Under the pieces are notes generated by a model, which saw nothing but the letters and a program-made list of their open reading frames with translations, searched no databases and had not been told where the DNA came from. DNA of 64,000 nt from Gammaproteobacteria bacterium (GTDB taxonomy: Bacteria; Pseudomonadota; Gammaproteobacteria; Steroidobacterales; GCA-2729495), in NCBI GenBank assembly GCA_013001905.1, contig JABDLC010000117.1, positions 1 through 64,000 on the forward strand. Reading direction: 5' to 3'. The position numbers and the translations under genes are program-made. This document shows positions 59,102 through 64,000 of this stretch, piece by piece. The stretch's first letter is position 1; every line of letters starts with the position of its first letter.

Positions 59102-60486
59102 AATCCTTCCTCTGCCATCGCCAGCGCCCGGCGCAAGATTTCACTCTTGGCCAGCACCTCGTTGTATTCGTATTCGGGCGAACTGTCCGCAACGATGCCG
59201 GCGCCGGCCTGATAACTGTAGTTATCGCCCTGAAACACCAGCGTGCGGATAGTGATCGCCTGATCCATGTCGCCGTTGGCGCCAAAATAGCCCACAGTGC
59301 CCGCGTAGAGCCCGCGACGCTGCGGCTCAAGTTCATCAATAATTTGCATGGCACGCACTTTCGGTGCCCCCACCAGCGTGCCGGCCGGGAACGCTGCTGC
59401 GAATAATTCGTACGCGTCGCTGTCATCGCGTAACTCACCCTGCACACCGCTGACGATGTGCATGACATGACTGTAGCGTTCAACCGACTGGTAGGGCCCG
59501 ACGTGCACGCTGCCGCCCTTGGCCACCCGGCCGAGATCATTGCGCGCCAGATCGACCAGCATGACGTGTTCGGCCAGTTCTTTCTCGTCGGCCAGCAGTG
59601 AGGCTTCGTTAGCGCGATCCTCTTCTGCATCCTTGCCACGTGGCCGGGTGCCGGCAATAGGGCGCAGCGAAGCGGTCGAGCCGTGCAGACGGACCAGCGC
59701 TTCCGGCGACGACCCCACGACCTGAGTGTCACCGAGATCAACGAAAAACATATACGGGGACGGATTCAACAGCCGCAATGCGCGATAGCACTCAAAGGGC
59801 TGCAGTGTATGTTTGCCCGCAAAGCGCACCGACAGCACCAGTTGATAGACATCGCCGCTGGCGATGTATTGTTTCGCCCGCTGGACACGTGCCTTAAATT
59901 CTTCACCACTGAGGCTTTGCGTGGCGCTTTCGTAACTCCCGCCCTGCGCAGCGGGACGCGGGCCGGCCAGCAGCTCCCGCACCTGCGCGCGCAACGCCTG
60001 CCGCTCCGGCTCACTCCCGGAATGCAGTAACGCAATACGCCGGCTCAGATGATCGAACACCAGCATGGATTCGACGCCCAGATAGGCAGCCTCCGGCGGC
60101 ACCGGCCCGGCATAGTCGGCCGGTGGATGTTCCAGACGCTCGAAATAGCGCACCGTGTCGTAACCGGCGACGCCCACCAGGCCGCCGGTTAAGGGCAGCC
60201 CCTCGACCTCCGGCAGCAACCTTGGTGCGAGCTGTTGCGCATCACGCAACGCCGCCAGCAGTTCATGCTGATCTGCAGGCCGCGGCAATTGTTTGTCGGC
60301 ATAGCGCATGCCCTGCTCATCCAGCCGGAACTCGAGCGCGTCACCGAAACCCAGGAACGAATAGCGGGCCAGGTGCGTGCCCTTCTCCACACTTTCAAGC
60401 AGAAAGCGCGGCTGCAGAGGGCCGAGCTTGAGATACGTGGAAACCGGCGTATCCAGATCGGCAGCGATGTCAAAAGGCGATTGCAT
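59098..60486 (-). CDS. trpE: Anthranilate synthase component I
   Basis: [85 protein letters not shown]. Confidence 0.97.
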
Positions 60487-60514
60487 GATTAATAAATTTT
60501 TCCGGAACCTGTAA

Positions 60515-60551
60515 CAAAAAACCCATCACCGTAGCTACGGAGATGGGTTTT
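60515..60551 (-). terminator. trp attenuator terminator hairpin
   Basis: Minus strand AAACCCATCTCCGTAGCTACGGTGATGGGTTTTTTG: long stem with one A/A mismatch plus U-run, between the trp leader ORF and trpE. Confidence 0.9.
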
Positions 60552-60572
60552 CAGGTCAGCGACGCGCAGGAA

Positions 60573-60641
60573 CTAGCCGGACACCCTCTCCGTAGAAGAT
60601 TGCCCCCACCACCAGTTCTGATTGCCGATCGCGATAGTCAT
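60573..60641 (-). CDS. trpL: trp operon leader peptide MTIAIGNQNWWWGQSSTERVSG
   Basis: Minus-strand ATG at 60641 to TAG at 60573 (22 aa), three consecutive TGG Trp codons, followed by mutually exclusive 2:3 and 3:4 pairings upstream of trpE. Absent from the ORF track because of length. Confidence 0.92.
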   Translation of the reverse strand: MTIAIGNQNWWWGQSSTERVSG

Positions 60642-60690
60642 GGCGATGGATTATTGACTTGCGGGTGCCGTCGGTCAAGTGCACCGCTCA

Positions 60691-60766
60691 CAAGGCCTGC
60701 GGCCGGGCATGTCGTCGCAGCGACTTGGGGTTCGGAGCAAGAGGACATGCCCGGCCGCAGGCCTTG
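60691..60766. repeat. Perfect 23-bp inverted repeat with 30-nt loop
   Basis: CAAGGCCTGCGGCCGGGCATGTC (60691-60713) and GACATGCCCGGCCGCAGGCCTTG (60744-60766). Confidence 0.95.
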
Positions 60767-60772
60767 ACACGG

Positions 60773-62593
60773 TTAGATGTCGTACAGCATCGGCAACACA
60801 AACGAGAATGTCAGCCACATGATCGCCGTCAGCGGCAGCCCAACCCTCAGGAAATCCGAGAAACGGTAGCCGCCGGCCGACATGATCAGCAGGTTGGTCT
60901 GATAGCCGATCGGGGTCGCAAAGCTCATATTGGCGCCGAAGATGACGGCCAGCACAAAGGGCTCCGGTGAAACGCCCAGCTGAAAGGCCACGCTGATCGC
61001 AATGGGGGTGCCGATGACGGCTGCCGCATTGTTCGACACCACATTGGTCAGGAAAATCATCAGCAGCATCATGCCGCTCAGTGTCATCGCCGTCGGCAGG
61101 TCACTGGTCGCTGCCACAAACAATTGCGCGATGTATTCCGCACCACCGGTCTGCTCCATCGCGGTGCCGAGCGACAGACTGGCCACGATGATCATGATGA
61201 CCGGAATATTCAATGAGTCGCCCACATCGCGCCAGCGCAAACATCCCGTCAACAGCATCGCAACCACACCGACCAGCGATGACACAGAAATCGGCAACAG
61301 CTGAAACGCAGCGGCGCCGACTACGAGCAGCATGATGGCCAACGCCGTGTTGGCGCGATCCGTGTGAGGCAGGTCGGTGGTGCCGTCGAGCACGAGCATC
61401 GTGCCGCTGCCGCGCAATTCAGCGATGGCCTCTGCCGAGCCCTGCATCAGAATCACATCGCCCGCACGCAAGCGGGTCGACTCGAGCTCGCCTGCCACGT
61501 CCGAAGTCGGCCGCGCCCGATGTATCGCCAGCGGTACAAGACCGTAGCGCTGACTGAACTGACTGACATTCAGCGTCCGGTTATGCATGGGCGAACCGCG
61601 GGTAATCACAACCTCCGCCAGCTGTTGCCCTTCGGTCTGCGCCAGCGGCTGCTCTTCGGTAACCGGGTGCTCAACGTCTGTTTCGTTGTACAGCGTGGCC
61701 CCCAGCAGCTGCTCGTATTCCTTGAGGCGATCCGCCGTATCACTGACGTAGAGTCGGTCACCGGCCTGCAACACCACGGACGGCAAGCGGGTCACCGACA
61801 GGTTGTCTCCCCGCTGTAACCGTTCGAGACGCATGCGGTTCTCTGTTTTGGCGCGCACCTCTGTCAGCGTCTTGCCGTTCGCAAAGCTGTCTTCGTTGAC
61901 GAACAGCATCGCCTTGAAGACACGAGGTGCCGTGTCGGCCATCGGCGGCGTTCGTTCAGGCAGTAATTTGGGGGCAACCAGCCAGAGAAACAGAATGCCC
62001 GGGATCGCTGCCATCGCCACCGGCAACGTAAAGTCGAACATGTTGAGCTTCGGCATGTTCTGTTCGGCCGCGATACCGACGACCAGAAGATTAGTCGAGG
62101 TACCGATTGTCGTCGCCATACCGCCGATCAGTGTTGAGAGCCCCATGGGAATCAACACGCCGGAGGATGAAATCCCGCTGCGTATGCAGACCGCCACCAG
62201 TATCGGCAGCAACATGACAACAATCGGTGTGTTATTCAGAAACGCACTGGAAACGGCGCCAACCACCAGCGTGGTCAGCATGGCCAGTTGCGGCCGGCTC
62301 TGCCACACGGATGCCAGCAGGTACGCCAGTGGCTGCAGCGCACCTGTCGTCTCGACCCCTTTGCCGACGATCAGCAGCGCACAAATCGTAACCAGCGCTT
62401 CATTGCCGAAAGACAGAAAAAATTTCTGCGGCTCGATACCCGGGTACTTGAACAGATAAAAGCCCAGCACCAGCGTCACGAGCACCAGAAAACTGGTGGT
62501 CTCGAGCGGTATGCGCTCCCGTGCAAACAGGAACAACGTGACGCCGGTCAGCAGAATTACGGCGATCGCGTGCGGTTCGGGCAAAGGAGGCAA
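60773..62593 (-). CDS. SLC13/DASS-family transporter with two RCK_C (TrkA_C) domains
   Basis: ALLIVGKGVETTGALQPLAYLL, AFLNNTPIVVMLLPILVAV, LLMIFLTNVVSNNAAAVIGTPIAISVAFQLG, internal LPSVVLQAGDRLYVSDTADRL and STRLRAGDVILMQGSAEAI. Confidence 0.92.
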   Translation of the reverse strand: MPPLPEPHAIAVILLTGVTLFLFARERIPLETTSFLVLVTLVLGFYLFKYPGIEPQKFFLSFGNEALVTICALLIVGKGVETTGALQPLAYLLASVWQSRPQLAMLTTLVVGAVSSAFLNNTPIVVMLLPILVAVCIRSGISSSGVLIPMGLSTLIGGMATTIGTSTNLLVVGIAAEQNMPKLNMFDFTLPVAMAAIPGILFLWLVAPKLLPERTPPMADTAPRVFKAMLFVNEDSFANGKTLTEVRAKTENRMRLERLQRGDNLSVTRLPSVVLQAGDRLYVSDTADRLKEYEQLLGATLYNETDVEHPVTEEQPLAQTEGQQLAEVVITRGSPMHNRTLNVSQFSQRYGLVPLAIHRARPTSDVAGELESTRLRAGDVILMQGSAEAIAELRGSGTMLVLDGTTDLPHTDRANTALAIMLLVVGAAAFQLLPISVSSLVGVVAMLLTGCLRWRDVGDSLNIPVIMIIVASLSLGTAMEQTGGAEYIAQLFVAATSDLPTAMTLSGMMLLMIFLTNVVSNNAAAVIGTPIAISVAFQLGVSPEPFVLAVIFGANMSFATPIGYQTNLLIMSAGGYRFSDFLRVGLPLTAIMWLTFSFVLPMLYDI

Positions 62594-62724
62594 AGGTGAT
62601 CCCTTTTAGAAACAATGGGTTAGATTTGCCAGCTGCGGCGTGTATACCTAGATAGCACGTAAAAAGTGCGGTCGCAATCTTGCGCCGGGGGCCGCCAACC
62701 GCTAGGGCAGGTCGGCTGGGGGCA

Positions 62725-63999
62725 CTACAACGGACCCGCTTTGGCCTCCTGCAAAGCAGCCCGACCCTCGCCGCTCGAGACCCTCGCCGCGGCGACAGCC
62801 GCCGTCAGACGCAGTAAACGGCCCCAATCTGACTGCGAGAGCGTTGACCGCAGATCAGGGCCGCTGAAGAGGATGGCATCCGCATGGCGCATGGCTGGCA
62901 GCAAATCCAGCCAGTCGCGCGCAACGCTGCCCCCGTTGGCAGGCTCCGTGTTTATCGGTAGCAAACTCGCCGGCGACAGCGCGAACAAATGACGGTGACG
63001 AAGGAGCCTGTTGCGCAGCAAGCGCCGCGCATCAGCCACCCCGTAACGGGGGGTCAAGGCTGCCATGAGGTCGCCGGCGCACAAATCCGGGAACGGACCC
63101 CTGCGGCGCGCCAGCAGCATCGATTCATGAACGATGCAGCGCCGGACGAACAGCAGTTGTCGCTGCAACCACAGAAAACTTCGCGTGGTGCCGAACTGCA
63201 AATGATTGCGCGCCAGCAAATCGGCAACATGCGTGAAGCGCAGTGCCACGCGCCGATTCAGCAGTGCGTCGAGCCGCAAGGTCGCCAGCGGCCAGTTCAC
63301 TGCATCAATCAAATTGTCGGCAAAACGCAGGCAATAGCGCAGCAGGCGTCGCGCCTGCGGCGGCTTGCCCAGTTTGCGCATATCAACATCAAGTACCAAC
63401 CAGGCCGTACCGGCACGCACTTCAAAAAGTGCGTGCGGCATCGCCGCCTGACCGCGCTCCGCGCCGTGCAGTACGGACAGTGGCCGCACTGCTCCCGCCA
63501 GTACCGGCCTGATCAGCGGATTCGCATAGCTGCCGCGCGCAAAGCGCTTGAACAACACCGGGCTAGCCTGAGGGCTATAACGAACGCAGACCGGGATGCC
63601 CGCTGCAGCGATACTCTCTGCAGAATCGAGCATGGTCAGCGGCACGGAACACGACAAATTGCCCGGCGCATCGGCGAGCTCGTCGCGAAAAAGTTGCAGC
63701 GACGTCTGCCAGTGACCGGGAGCGCGATGACCGCCGTTGTCTGCCAGATCCAGAGCGACGCGGGCGCCGGAGCGCAGCGCCTTGCCGAGCGTCTGCCGTA
63801 ACCAGACCAACTGACCCGCGGCCGACTGTCCGGCAACACCCGCGCCCGCCGCCAGCGCAAACTCCTGCCCGGGCACATCCGGCACGCTTAATACACCTCC
63901 CCGCAACAGTGCGGCGAAGCGATGCTGCCAGCGCGCAACATCCTGTTCGGCGGCCGCTGCAAGTGCCGTAAGTTCTCCGATCGACATAAGCGGGCACAT
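62725..63999 (-). CDS. Ribonucleotide-reductase-alpha-like degenerate protein (start may lie beyond the window edge)
   Basis: LLRYCLRFADNLIDAVNWPL, NRRVALRFTHVADLLARNHLQFGTT...IVHESMLLARRRGPFPDL and LRNRLLRHRHLFALSPASLLP resemble RNR alpha segments (RfLDNviDatxWPLp; NRRigLGvtGlADlL...SxeLAxerGpFP; RNshLlsiAPTgTIS). Confidence 0.6.
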   Translation of the reverse strand: MCPLMSIGELTALAAAAEQDVARWQHRFAALLRGGVLSVPDVPGQEFALAAGAGVAGQSAAGQLVWLRQTLGKALRSGARVALDLADNGGHRAPGHWQTSLQLFRDELADAPGNLSCSVPLTMLDSAESIAAAGIPVCVRYSPQASPVLFKRFARGSYANPLIRPVLAGAVRPLSVLHGAERGQAAMPHALFEVRAGTAWLVLDVDMRKLGKPPQARRLLRYCLRFADNLIDAVNWPLATLRLDALLNRRVALRFTHVADLLARNHLQFGTTRSFLWLQRQLLFVRRCIVHESMLLARRRGPFPDLCAGDLMAALTPRYGVADARRLLRNRLLRHRHLFALSPASLLPINTEPANGGSVARDWLDLLPAMRHADAILFSGPDLRSTLSQSDWGRLLRLTAAVAAARVSSGEGRAALQEAKAGPL

Positions 64000-64000
64000 T

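Noticed and set aside
60691-60766. Considered as intrinsic terminator of the transporter gene
   Set aside because: Strong stem but 30-nt loop and no U-tract on the minus strand; kept only as an inverted repeat.
62989-63801. 270-aa plus-strand ORF opposite the RNR-like gene
   Set aside because: The minus-strand frame shows RNR-like conserved segments; the plus-strand frame has Gln/His/Arg-rich shadow composition.

Overview
High-GC proteobacterial window, probably gammaproteobacterial (inferred from gene content, not tested). About 0.3-46.7 kb looks like one large Wzx/Wzy-type exopolysaccharide (EPS) locus of the PEP-CTERM/exosortase-A-associated kind. It contains a polyprenyl glycosylphosphotransferase, chain-length determinant, BY-kinase, Wza-like export lipoprotein, outer-membrane beta-barrel, flippase, Wzy-like protein and many glycosyltransferases. 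Secondary-metabolite machinery is interleaved with it: a 2.1-kaa type I PKS, an ACP/FkbH glyceryl-loading pair, and a 2.0-kaa FAAL-ACP-C-A-PCP-TE NRPS whose A-domain code, read by eye, resembles a glycine code. The locus also carries a c-di-GMP-I (GEMM-I) riboswitch upstream of Ig/Fn3-type lipoprotein genes, and a PQQ dehydrogenase with an N-terminal cytochrome c. About 47.0-50.8 kb holds modABC, a FetB-like permease, a small ORF and a GIY-YIG protein. Then come a UbiD-family protein with a Tat-like signal, a HAF-repeat PEP-CTERM protein, a complete trpEGDCFBA operon preceded by a clear trp attenuator (leader peptide with WWW), a DASS/SLC13 transporter with RCK domains, and a degenerate ribonucleotide-reductase-like protein. 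The best candidate for an undescribed system is the PKS/NRPS/glyceryl-ACP-decorated, c-di-GMP-linked EPS locus. No exosortase, PPTase, tRNA, rRNA, CRISPR array or transposase was recognised. All family calls are from reading the translations by eye; no database search was run.
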